Positions 48,801-60,500 of a stretch of 64,000 nucleotides of DNA are shown here, piece after piece. The stretch's first letter is position 1; every line of letters begins with the position of its first letter. The stretch lies in assembly GCA_033060915.1 (NCBI GenBank), contig CM065389.1:15500001-15564000 (forward strand), given 5' to 3'. Origin of the DNA: Euryodendron excelsum. Taxonomy: Eukaryota; Streptophyta; Magnoliopsida; Ericales; Pentaphylacaceae. The position numbers were made by a program, and so were the translations under genes. The notes under the pieces were generated by a model. The model worked only from the letters and a program-made list of their open reading frames with translations, searched no databases and was not told where the DNA came from.

Positions 48801-50565
48801 AAGGGGGTTGAATTAGGAAAGGGTTGAATTAGGAAAGATTTTTATGTTCAAGTTTTTGGAAACTTAAGGTTTAGGAAAGTGGAAGTTTAGGAAGGATTTG
48901 AATTAGGAAAGATTTGGATTTGGAAGTGATTGGTTTTGGTCTCTAAAAGGAAAGGTTTGATTTTGTTTCCAAAAACGGAGGATAGGATCTAGTTTCCTAA
49001 ACGGGGATATTTGATTTGGTTTCCTAAAGGGAAGATAGGATTTGGTAAAGATTTGGAAAGGGAGATTCTAGAAACCCTAGTTTTGAAAAATTATAGTTTT
49101 GACGTAGAAAAATAGGTTTTGGAAACATGTATAGTTTGGATGTGAAAACAAGAGATTTTGGAAACCTAGGGTTGGGGCAAAGTTTGAAAACCATGTTTTT
49201 GGAAAAAAAATTTAGGGTTTCCTAATTGTGGGTTCTAGGGCTTGACTTGGGCTCTAAGGAAAGAGTTTTTAGAAAGTGCGTTTTTGGAAACGAAAGTTTT
49301 CTAGAAGGGAATCCTAGGGAGGAGTTTCTGGAAGGTAGAGTTTTTAGAAAGTAAATTTGAAGAGAGTTTTTGGAAAGAGATTTTAAAGAAGAGGAGTTTT
49401 TGGAAAGTGTGTTTTTGGAAACGAAGATTTTGGAAGGAAAATCCTAGAGGAGAGTTTCTAGAAGGAAAATTTTGGAAAGAGAGTTTTTGGAAAGAATTTT
49501 TGGAGGGAGTTTTTAGGAAGGTGAATCTAGAGAGTGTTTTAGAAAGTGAATTTTGAGGAGAAAGAGTTTTTGGAAAGGAGTTGAAAAAGAAAGCTTTGAA
49601 AAATATATTTTTGGAGGGAGTTTTTGAAAACAATTTTGAAGAGGAGAGTTTTAGGCAAGTATGTTGAAAAAGAAATTTTTAGGAAGAGATCCTTGAAGAG
49701 AGAGTTTTTTGAAAAGTATGAAAATGTCTCACTTTCCTAAAGCAATTCTAACCCTAAGGGGGTTAGAACCACTTTAGGAAAACGGTTTTGAAAATCAACA
49801 AGATTTTGAAAATATAGACCATATTGGTCGCTTTAAATGTAACACTTTCCTAAAGCAACCCTAGCCAATGAAAGGCTAGAATCACCCTAGGATTGTGATT
49901 TTGAAAACAAGTTTTTGAAAAAGAGATTTTGATGCAATTTTGAAAACGAGTTTGAAAACGAATTTTGGAAGATGTAAGATTATGATATGCACAATGCAAT
50001 TTGGGGTCGTGAACATACAAGGTTAAGGCTTCACTACATAATCAAGGGGGCCGGACCCACGTGGTCTTTGGTTAGACTAGAAGAAAGCCCCCGACACGGT
50101 GACTCTCCAATAGCCCAATCCTACACATGGACCGGGAATTCCCTTGTTTCAAGCATGTAAAGAAAGGGCGGGAAAGAGATGGGGGATTAAAATAGAGAAA
50201 ACCCAAGTGGGTTAGGAGAGAGAAGAGAGAGGGGGGAAGTGCGGAAATTTAAATAGGGAGCCTACCGTATGTCTTGTTTATTTTGCGCGCCGTGCTGTCT
50301 TCGGTCTTCGGTCTTGATCTTCGTCTTCAGTCTTCAAGAGTTGTCTTCAAGCTTTGGATTGCAGCTCTTCAAGTCTTCAAAGGATGGTTGAAGGCCAGTG
50401 TATAAGTGTATAGGAGGCTAGGGTTTGGTGTAAGGTGGCTAGGGTTTGGAAAACCTAGGGAGGCTAGGGTTTAAGAGGTGCTCGAGCTCTATATATCGAA
50501 ATATAGGATTTTTAGGTTAAGTTTGCAGACCCCTTTCACGTTGAATGAGGCTCTATATTTATAGA

Positions 50566-50573
50566 AGTTGGAC
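50566..50573 (-). promoter_or_regulatory. TATA box of the nested solo LTR
   Basis: TATAAATA on the minus strand is followed by GAGCCTCATTCAACGTG, in the same place as in LTR2 and LTR3. Confidence 0.65.
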
Positions 50574-51485
50574 AAACCTGGCGCCTGTTGCAGTGGCGCC
50601 AGGGCAAACTTTACACTGGCGCCACTACGACTGGCGCCAGGCCATTTTTTGACTAGATTTGGGCGCCTGTACTAGTGACTACCATGCAATTTTTAGCCTG
50701 GCTTCACTAGGAGTGACTTCGAAAAGTCCGGGAATGATTTGAAGGAGCCGGGAATGACCCGGAAGGTCAGAAAGGAGCAAGAACACTTAAAATAGTGTCC
50801 TGGAGGTATTTGACTTGAAAAGCGAGGACAAAATGGGTCGGGAAGGTTGACCGGGCCCTTAGGGGCAAAACGGTCACTCGGACCGAGAAACGGCCGGGAC
50901 AAACTTGGACTGTCCTAGGAGAAGACTTGAGATCTGGAAACATTATTTAGAATGTTCCCAGAGGTTGCCGGTTTGATTCCCAGAGCCAGCGTGGTCGGAA
51001 AAAGAAACCGGCCCACCAGGGGCAAAACAGTCATTTTGTACCGGGTTTGCCGGGACTGGCTCGGAATGATCCGGAAAGGTAAAGGGAAGTTGAGATTACT
51101 ATAAAAAGTAGTCTCAGGAGGTTACCGGTTTGATACCCAGAGCCGGTGTGGTCGAAAAAGGAGACCGGCCCTCCAGGGGCAAAACGGTTATTTTGTGCTG
51201 GGTTGGCCAGAACTGACTCGGAATGATCCGGAAAGGTAAAGGAAGGTTGAGATTACTATAAAAAGTAGTCTTGGGACATTACCGGTTTGATACCCAGAGT
51301 CAGTGTGGTTCCTGGGGCGTTCAGATGCCTATGGGCAAAATGGTCATCTTGACCGGAAAAGGTCCAAAGGGTAGTTTGGTCATTTTTCACCGAAGTAGGC
51401 TAACAGACACTGGTGTTGACCTGGGTTTTGAGTGTTTCCGCCACTCTAACGGCGGTCGTCGTGACACAGGGATTTGTTGCCAATT

Positions 51486-51700
51486 CCCTATATCGACCTA
51501 TTTGTGAGTATTTCCGCTACTCTAACGGTTTTGTGAGTATTTCCGCAACTCTAACAGTTTTGTGAGTAGTTTCGCTACTCTAACGGTTTTGTGAGTATTT
51601 CCGCTACTCTAACGGTTTTGTGAGTATTTCCGCTACTCTAACGGTTTTGTGAGTAATTTCGCTACTCTAACGATTTTGTGAGTAGTTTCGCTACTCGGAC
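51486..51700. repeat. ~30-bp tandem repeat in the solo LTR, about seven units
   Basis: Units of GTGAGTATTTCCGCTACTCT-AACGGTTTT follow one another. LTR2 (46380-46460) and LTR3 (58050-58120) have only about two or three diverged counterparts. Confidence 0.9.
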
Positions 51701-52062
51701 CGTCTCGAGGAATAAACCGTCTCGAGAGTGGGACTGGAAGGGGTCTTATCGTCTCCGAAGAGACGTGCCTAGATTGGAACCGTCTCGAGAAATAAACTGT
51801 CTCGAGAGTGGGTTTGGAAAGGGGTCTTACCGTCTCCAAAGAGACGTGCCTGGATTGGAACCATCTCGAGGAATAAACTGTCTCGAGAGTAGGATTGGAA
51901 AGGGGTCTTACCGTCTCCGAGGAGACGTGCCTAGATTGGAACCGTCTCGAGGAATAAACTATCTCGAGAGTGGGATTGGAAAGGGGTCTTACTGTCTCCG
52001 AGGAGACGTGCCTAGATTGGAACCGTCTCAAGGAATAAACTGTCTCGAGAGTGGGATTGAAA
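51701..52062. repeat. 81-bp minisatellite in the solo LTR, about 4.5 units
   Basis: CGTCTCGAGGAATAAAC-type unit starts lie at 51701, 51781, 51862, 51943 and 52024. Because 81 is a multiple of 3, open frames of 132 and 152 codons run through on opposite strands; these are side effects of the repeat. Confidence 0.95.
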
Positions 52063-52369
52063 AGATTTTGGAAAGGGCAATGCCCCTAAGGGCATTTTGG
52101 TTATTTTGCCTCTATTTGGGCTCGACAGGCTCGTGAATCGATGGAGAGAAGGAATTTGGACATAGAGAATTGGTTTCGATTGGAATATGCCCGCAATGAC
52201 TTGAAAACAAGTCTGGACGGAGTGTAGACTGCCGAGCGGTCAAAAATGGGATGCTTACAGCCACTAGCAGTGGCACTAAGTCAAAAATTGGCCTGACACC
52301 ACTCCTAGTGGCGCTTGTAGGCAATTTGCCCTAGCGCCACTACAACAAGTGCTAGGCTAGTCCCATGTC

Positions 52370-52377
52370 TATAAATA
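52370..52377 (+). promoter_or_regulatory. TATA box of LTR2
   Basis: GTCTATAAATATAAAGCCTC is followed by a well-conserved GGGTCCGCAAACTCAGTCC block shared with LTR3 and, inverted, in part with the solo LTR. Confidence 0.7.
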
Positions 52378-55300
52378 TAAAGCCTCCCCCTATGTGAAAA
52401 GGGTCCGCAAACTCAGTCCAAAAACTCTGTTTTTTGAATTACAAAGCTCGAAGTCTCTCAAAACCCTAGCTCTTTTTAATTTTCTCAAACCCTATCCTCT
52501 ATACACCTAACTCTAACACCTATACACACTTCATACACTCATACACAAGCCTTCAAAGCCTTTATTGAAGGCTCAAGTGTTGTAACTTAAAAGCTCTCAA
52601 GGATTAAGCAAAATAAAACAAATAAAGCAAGCAAAATAAGAAGAAAATAAGGTAGGCTTTTTTTTATGTTTACGTACTTCCCCCTTCTCCTTTCTTTCTC
52701 CTAACCCACTTGGATTTCCTTCAATTTTAATTCCCTATCTTCTCTCCTCCCCCCCCTTTCATGCATGTTTCGAATAAAGGAATCCCCGATTCATGTGTAG
52801 AAAGGACTGTTGAAAGTCACCGTGTCAGGGGCTTTCTTCTAATTCAACCTTAGACCATGTGAATTCGGCCCCCTTGATTATGTGGTGAAGCCAACCTTGT
52901 ATGTTCATGGCCTTATTTGCATTATGCATGTCAAATTCATACATCCCTTCAAAACTTGATTTCAAAGTGGTTTTTAAAACTTGCATCAAAATCCTTTTTC
53001 AAACTTGCATTCAAATTCTCTTTCTTAAAACTTGTTTTCAAAATCACAATCTTAAAGTGATTCTAGCCATTCCATGGTTAAGGTTATTTTAAGAAAGTGT
53101 TATATTCATCGTGACCATCAAGGTTTATATTTTGGGTATAAACCCTAAATTGCATTTCATCAAAACCACCATCTTAAGATGATTTTAGCCATTCCATGAT
53201 TAGGATTGTTTTAGGAAAGTGTGATATTCAATGGGATCATATTAGTCCATATTTCAAATCCATGCTATTTTCAAAACCACCAACTTAGAATGGTTCTAAT
53301 CTCTTCACGGTTAGAATCGTTTTAGGAAAGTGAGATATTCAAAAGATCTTAAAAGTCCATGTTTAAACTCTTTTTCAATTGCTTTTTAAATTCCTTTCCA
53401 AAAACTCTCTTCAAGCCTCCTTCCAAAATCGCTTTTCAAAATACCTTCTAAAAACTCTCTTTAAATGTTTACTTTCTAAAAACTCTTTTTAAACTTTCTT
53501 CCAAAAACTTTCTTTCTAAAAACACTCTTCAAATTTCCTTCTTAGAAATTCTCTTCAAAAGATCTTATTTCAAAAAAACTCTTTTTCTTGGAGTCCAAAT
53601 CAAGTCCTAGATTCCATGGTTAGGAAATCCTAATTCTCTTTCTTCAAATCATGACTTCTAATTTTGTCTCGAGTCATAGATTTTCAAAACCTCTGTTTCT
53701 TCTACATCAAATCCTAGATTTCCAAAAACCCTTTTCTCTACTTAAAATCATAGATTTTCAAATCCTAAATTTTCAACATCTAACCTTTCTAATTCCATAT
53801 CAAATTTAATCTTTCAATTTAGGAAACAAGATCAAATCTTCCTGTTTAGGAAACTAGATGAAAGCCTTCAATTTTAGAAACCATATCAGATAATCTATTT
53901 TTGAAAATAAAATTTAGTCTTCAACTTTAGGAAGTAGGAATCAAATCTTTCTAATTCAAAACTTTCCTAAGTTCAAACTTTCTAAATTTAAAACTTTCCT
54001 AAGTTCACATCTTTCTAAAATGAAAAATTTTCTAAAATGAAGGTTTCTTAATTTGGCACATACGTAAAACGGAACTTTCGTATTTTTAAACTTTCCTAAT
54101 TTAAAACTTTCCAAAGTCCAATCTTTCCTAAACCCAAACTTTCCAAATCATTCCAAGTCAACTGTTTTCAAATCATATCCAATCTCTTTTCAAATCTTCC
54201 TTAAATCTAACTTTCCTAATTCGAACATTTTCTAAATCCAACTTTCTAAAATCAAACCCTTCAAATCCAAATCAAATTCTTTCTAATTCAACTACATGTT
54301 CCAATCTTAGGTAACCTAAACCCTAGGAGGCCTAAACCCCAGTTCAACTCTAACCCGAAAGTTGGGAAGCTTTAACTCTTTTCTAAAACTCTTTTCTAAA
54401 CCAAGATGGTTTTCTAACTTCAATCTAAGTTAAAATGTTTTCAAAACCCAACTCTATCTTTCTAAATCAAGTCCAAGTTTTCTTTCAAAGTTCAAACCCT
54501 TTTTCAAGTCTAGGTTCAATTTCAAATCAAAACTCAATTCCAAATCTTCTATTCTAAGTTCAAATCAAATCATTTCTCAAATCAAACTCTTTCTTAAATC
54601 AAATATTTTCAAATCAAACTTTTCAAAAACTTCAAAGTGTCTATTTTCAATAGGACTCTTGTTCGAATTACGACTGACCTGATTCCCGAAAAGGGATACA
54701 TAGGCAACCCTCATAGGTGCGGTCATAATTTTTTTCAAGTCTCCAATTCCATGACCTTTTTCAAATTTCCAATTCCATGATCTATTTCAAGTTTTCAATT
54801 TCTAAAACCTTGTTTTAAACTTCAAATCTTCTTTTCAAATCTATTTCCAAACTTTAAATCAATTCTTTTCAAATCTATTTTCAAAATCAAGTCTTTTTCT
54901 TGCACTTACATATCATGCATCATATAGTTCTTTTTTAAAGTGGATAATATTGAACATTTGTTAATCAAAGATTCTAAATGAGTGAATCTAGGGTTAATAG
55001 ACATGTAGGTACCTCAAGGACAGGATAGGGTGATGGCTTAGTGCGTCTTCCCTACACGAAACCAACCTCCAAACTTAGAATCACTGTTTTCAAAGACCAA
55101 AATGGTGTTATTTTCAAAAAGGGCTTAAATCTTTCTAAAGGTTGCCAAACAACCTATTTTCTTAAAAACCCTCTATTAAGGAAGTTTTCAAAACTTTTCT
55201 AAAAATTCTAAGTGTAATCTTCGGATTGTGCTTGATTTTAGGTGACCTAACTCACCTTAATCAAGTTAGGTGGTAACTCCAAACTCTTTCCAAAAGCCCT

Positions 55301-55432
55301 TAACCAAATCAATCTCAAATTCAAACCCAGTTGCACTCGTTCTTCAAGGAGAATAAGTTCTAACGAGAGAGTACTGTATTTTTTCTATTTGTGTGTATTT
55401 TCCTCGACTGCAAAAAATCAGGGTGTGACAAC

Positions 55433-55450
55433 TGGCGACTCCATTGAGGA
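55433..55450 (+). promoter_or_regulatory. Primer-binding site after LTR2
   Basis: TGGCGACTCCATTGAGGA starts two bases after the LTR2 end. TGGCGACTC-type sites occur in Tat/Ogre elements, where I recall a tRNA-Arg primer; the tRNA was not checked. LTR1 has lost this site and LTR3 is followed by unrelated sequence. Confidence 0.65.
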
Positions 55451-56947
55451 CGTTTAGAAAGTTAAGCTGATGTCATGTCCTTTCACCCTTACCCAGTTGG
55501 AGTCTTTGATTAATTTGTTCAATTCTATCTATTTCAAACTTTCAAAATCAAACTTTCTAAAGTTGCTTTCAAAAACATGTCATAGCATGCAATCTATTCA
55601 TATTTAATTATTCAAATTTTGCATTAAGTTTGTCATTTAAGTACTGAGTTTTGCATATTTATCTTTGTAAGTGGATCTTTGTTCACATACTTATTTCATG
55701 CTATATTAATTGTTATGTATGTCATGAATGTATGGAATGGACAGGATAGATAGGAGTTGTTGGGTCATTTCCTCCGCTTTTTAAAAATTTCACACACATA
55801 CACTGCATTGTGCACAAGCATTTGCATACTTGCATTCTTACCTACTTATGTCCCTTCTAGTTAGAAGGGACAACAGTATATTGGTTGTGGGCAAAATGCT
55901 GTGTTAATTTCTTTACCTACAGTCTCTTGATGGTTCCCCCACTCGGATCACCAACCAATAATGGCAACACATCGGTGAGTGGGCCTAGGTTTGAAGATCT
56001 GGGAACCAAGCCTTCTTAGGAAGTATTAGTAAACCCTCAACCTCATGCTCATGTAGAAATCATGCATAGCCAAACCTCTGCCAGATTTAAGACACGCACA
56101 TCGATTTCAAAACCAAAGAGGAAAGGGCAACTGCTTTACTTTCCTTTAAACTTATCTATTCCTGTTGTTATAATGCTTGTATTCCTGTTGTTATAATGCC
56201 TGTATAACTGCTTATGCATCCATGTTTACTTTATAATCGCATTCTCTCTCTCTCTCTCTCTCTCTACTCTATGTATCTATGTTCATGCATTCAATATTCC
56301 ATGTCAAGACAAGAGTTTCAAATTAACTCAAGTCGTGCATCTTTATGCATATGATCAACCCAAATAAAGTGACACTAAGTTCACTCGCCCTTACATTAAA
56401 CCTACCAAAATCCTAAAAGTTCCCATGTAACCCTAAGGACTCATAGCATTCATTTCAAGGCATTCCATAAGAGGGGCCCCAATCCCTCTAAGCTCACGGA
56501 GATAAGATTGCCAAGAAGACAAAGGGCAATCAAACAAGGTCTCTCACTGACCTCCTCAACATCAAGCTTAAAAAAGACGAATCTGAAGACTCAAGAGTAG
56601 TTTAGGATTCCAAATATAAAAGTAGATAGGAGGAAGTCCCAAAAACATTGTCTCTTCTCCCCCTATTAAAATGTATTTCAATTCTGTTGTATTTAAACTC
56701 CAAAGTTCAATGTACCTCTTTATTTTTTTTTTATGAATGAATGACTATATGTTCCCATTCAAATGGTAAAGTATCTGCATACAAGAACAAAACCTCTATC
56801 TCCAAAAAGTGAGCCAAATCTATCATGTTTAGTCTCCCTCTCAAGATGGGACATCCCTATGACACGCATCGCATAAAGCTTTTTAAAATTAAACACTAAC
56901 TTGTGACTTGTGTTTGTGTTTTCATTTCATCTATATAGGTAAGGAAA
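55451..56947 (+). other. Retrotransposon leader (copy 2)
   Basis: The second half matches the leader at 42517-43389. A (CT)n tract lies at 56245-56272. It keeps the first ~680 bases after the primer site that copy 1 has lost. Confidence 0.7.
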
Positions 56948-57501
56948 ATGAATATTGGTTCAACCTCTTCTATATTGGTCAAAGCCATGATTCACAAGTT
57001 GTAAGAGAGTATACCATTGGAAAGAAAGAACTCTAGCAAGGGCATCCCGTATAATCCATCCATTATCATTCCCAAAGGGACAGCTTATGTCTTAAAGGAG
57101 CCAGAATACTAAGACCATTCCCTTCTAACCATACAACCTCATCAATCCAACATGAACCTAACCGTTAAAACCTTCCTTAATCCTCCTTATTACCACCTTA
57201 TCCTTACTCATTTGCCTGAACTTGAACCCATGGTTACCATGGCTGGGCCCGAACCTCAAACCAACACCCAAGGAGCCATACGACCCCTGTTACCCTTGGT
57301 CTTACCAAAGACACCGATTGTGTCCACCACCTTGCCTGTCCTCACCAATCCTTCACCTATGGTAGTCCATTTGACCGTAAACTCAAAGATAACTTTTCTC
57401 ATTATAACCCATTTGCCAATATCCAGTCTTCATAATGTCCCGTGGAATAACCAGCCTAATAAAAGCACTAGGGAGCCTGTAGCAGAAATAGGATGAATGA
57501 T
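56948..57501 (+). pseudogene. Remnant of the gag/pol boundary
   Basis: A Pro/Thr-rich 114-codon frame (57152-57496) contains NVPWNNQPN, like the VPWNY motif often seen just before the protease in plant Tat polyproteins. Most of gag and all of pol are missing before LTR3 starts at 57502. There is no similarity to the gag copy at 43390-45352, so the two internal regions kept different parts. Confidence 0.5.
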
Positions 57502-60500
57502 TGTAAGCACCCTATTTTTGCCCACTCGGCAATCTCTGGTCCGTCTGGACTCATATTCAAACCAACATAAACACATTCAAGTCAAAACCCGTTTTCCAGA
57601 CTCAATCTAGTTAATCAATCGCTTCGCGTGCCTACCGAGCGTAATAAAGGCAAAATGACTAAAATGCCCTTGGGGCATTACTCGGTCCCATTCCAGTTGG
57701 CACATCTTCCCAAAGACGATAAGTCCCTTTTCCAATCTCAAATTCAATTTCAAGTCCAATTCCAATTCAAATTAAATCTGGCGCACCTTTCGAGAAAGTT
57801 AATGCCTCAAGCGGTAAGACCCTCTAGTTTAGCACGTTTTTTAAGAAACACTTCGAAACTATAAGTCCCTTTAAACCTGTCGACCGGGATAGGACCCAAA
57901 TCCTCGAGATGGTAGAATGATCCACCTTTGGCGCCAGCTAGCTCGCCAATAAAGAATGTCAGTTATTTAGCACATCTTTAGAGACAGTTGATCCCTCAGA
58001 CGATAAGTCCATCTAGTAGCTTCCAAGATCAGGTAGTCTCTGGAATGAATACACACCGTTAAAGTGGCAGAAACACTCACAAACATCACAACCATTAGAG
58101 TGGCAGGAACACTCGCAAACAGGTTGACATTGAAAATTGCCAACAAAACCCCTTTGTCACGGAACTGAACTCACCTCTTGGCCGTGACATGTTTACTAAA
58201 GGATGAGATACCTTTGAAAACCAACTCATCATTGATCGTCAGAGTGACGAAAATACTCAAAATCTGGGTCAACCCCTGTGCCTGCTAGCCCACTCCGGTG
58301 AAAAATGACCAAACTGCCCCTTAGGCGATTTTTGACACACTTCTCAAGAAAAAGTCTTCAAAGCGGTAAGTCCACCCTTCCAAGATCATCCCAAAGACGA
58401 TCCGGCATGTTCAAATGCCTTCCAGTTAGTTCCGGACCAATTCTGAGACCATCCGGTCAAAATGACAATTTTGCTCCTAGGCATCCGGGTGCCTCTAGGA
58501 ACCACACTGGGTTTGGGTATCAAACTGGTAACCTTTTGAGAATGTTTTTAACAGTATTCCCAACCTTCTGGCACCTTTTCAGATCATTCTAAGTCTATTC
58601 CAGTAAACCCAGTGCAAAATGACCGTTTTACCCCTGGTGGGTCGGTCGCCTTTTCTAACCACACCGGCTCTGGGTATCAAACCGGTAACCTTTCAGAATA
58701 CTCTTAAGGGTGTTTCCAACCTTTAAGTCCTCTCATGAGACATTCCAAGTCCATTCCGGTGGTTTTCCGGTCTAGTTGGCCGTTTTGCCCCTAAGAGGCT
58801 CAACCAACTACTTTGGCAATCCCAACCTTACTTTTCAAGTCTGTTATCTCCGAGACACTATTTCAAGGGTTTCTACTCATTTTCAGCCTTCCGAACCATT
58901 TCTGGCCTCTTGGAATATTCTCGGATCTTTCGAAGTCACTCCTAGTGGAGCTAAGCTAAAAATTACATGGTAGTCATTAATACAGACGCCCAAATCTTTT
59001 ACCTTGTGTATCAAGGGCTGAAAGATACATTTCTTACCGCCTTAAAATATTTCCTAAGTGGCTGGCACTGCAAAAAATTGGCCTGGAGCCACTAGGAGTG
59101 GTATTAGTAGGCAATTTGGCCTGGCGCCACTACAACAGGCCCAGGCTAGTCTCGTGTCTATAAATACAGAGCCTCCCCCTGCATAAAAAGGGTCCGCAAA
59201 CTCAGTCCAGAAACTCTGTTTTTTGAATTACAAAGCTCGAAGTCTCTCAAAACCCTAGCACTCTTTAGTTTTCTCAAACCCTAGCCTCCATACACCTACC
59301 CTAAAACTGATACACACTCTATACACTCGTACACAAGCCTCCATTGAAGACTCAAGTGCTACAACTTGGAAGCTCTTAAAGATCAAGCAAAGCAAAGCAA
59401 AGCAAATAAAGCAAGCAAAATAAGAAGAAAATAAGGTAGGCTTTCTTTTTTATGTTTACGCACTCCTCCCTTTTCTCTTTTTCCTCCTAACCTACTTGGC
59501 TTTTCTTTTATTTTAATCCCCTATCTTCTCCCCCCTTTCTTGCATGCTTGGAACAAGGAAATCCCCAATTCATGTGTAGGAAGGACTGGTGAAAGTCACC
59601 ATGTCGGGGGCTTTCTTCTAGTTCAACCATAAACCATGCGAATTCAGCCCTCTTAATTATGTGGTGAAACCAACCTTATATGTTAACGACCTTATTTGCA
59701 TTACGCATATTATATTCATACATCCCTTCAAAATTTGTTTTCAAAGTGGTTTTCAAAACTTACATCAAAATCCTTTTTCAAACTTGCATTCAAAATCTCT
59801 TTCTCAAAGCTTGTTTTCAAAATCACAATCTTAAAGAGATTCTAGCCATGACATGGTAAGCGTTGTTTTAAGAAAGTGTTATATTCATTGTGACTATCAA
59901 GGTCTATATTTTGAATGTAAACCCTAAATTACTTTTCATCAAAACCACTATCTTAGGATGATTCTAGTCATTCCATGGTTAGGGTTGTTTTAAAAAAGTG
60001 TGATATTCAATGGGATCATATTGGTCCATATTTCAAATCCATGTTATTTTCAAAGCTACCAACTTAGAATGGTTCTAATCTCTTCATGGTTAAAATCGTT
60101 TTAGGAAAGCGAGACATTCAAAAGATCTCAAAATTCTATGTTCAAACTCTTTTCCAAAAGTTTACTTTCTTAAAACTCTTTTAAACTTCCTTTCAAAAAC
60201 TTTCTTTCTAAAAACTCTCTTCAAACTTCCTTCTTGGAAACTCTCTTCAAAAGATCTTATTTCCAGAAACTCTTTTTCTTGGAGTCCAAGTCAAGCCCCA
60301 GATTCCGTGGTTAGAAAACTCTAATTCTGTCTCTTAAAATCATGACTTCCAATTTTACCTCAAGTCATAGATTTTAGATACCTCTATTTCTTCTACATCA
60401 AATCCTAGATTTTCAAAAACTCTTTTCTCTATATAAAATCATAGATTTTCAAATCCTAAATTTCCAACATTCAACCTTTCTAATTTCATGTCAAATCCAA

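Larger units (their letters stand above)
47401..52259 (-). mobile_element. Solo LTR (4.86 kb) nested in LTR2
   Basis: On the minus strand it starts TGTAAGCATCCC (52259) and ends GGGCGCGACA (47401). It is flanked by a perfect 5-bp duplication, GCCAC (47396-47400 and 52260-52264), and no internal region is present. It belongs to the same family as LTR1-LTR3 but is longer, in part because of two expanded tandem repeats. Its minus-strand TATA box is at 50566-50573. Confidence 0.93.
45865..55430 (+). mobile_element. LTR2, interrupted by an inverted solo LTR
   Basis: The parts are 45865-47400 and 52265-55430, together 4.70 kb. It starts TGTAAACACC and ends GGGTGTGACA. Its continuity is shown by LTR3, where CTAAGTGGCTGG and the following GCC-ACT-AGG block are joined without an insert (59060-59100). 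The 3' part is an unusual long pyrimidine-biased stretch rich in CAAATCTTTCC-like words. Confidence 0.9.

Noticed and set aside
47890..49633. Phe/Ser/Asn-rich ORFs, minus strand
   Set aside because: They arise from the word-repetitive LTR body; no domain, and no counterpart ORF in LTR2 or LTR3.
51633..52136. Overlapping 132- and 152-codon ORFs on opposite strands
   Set aside because: Both are read-through of the 81-bp minisatellite, whose length is a multiple of three; each protein is only a repeat of 27 residues.
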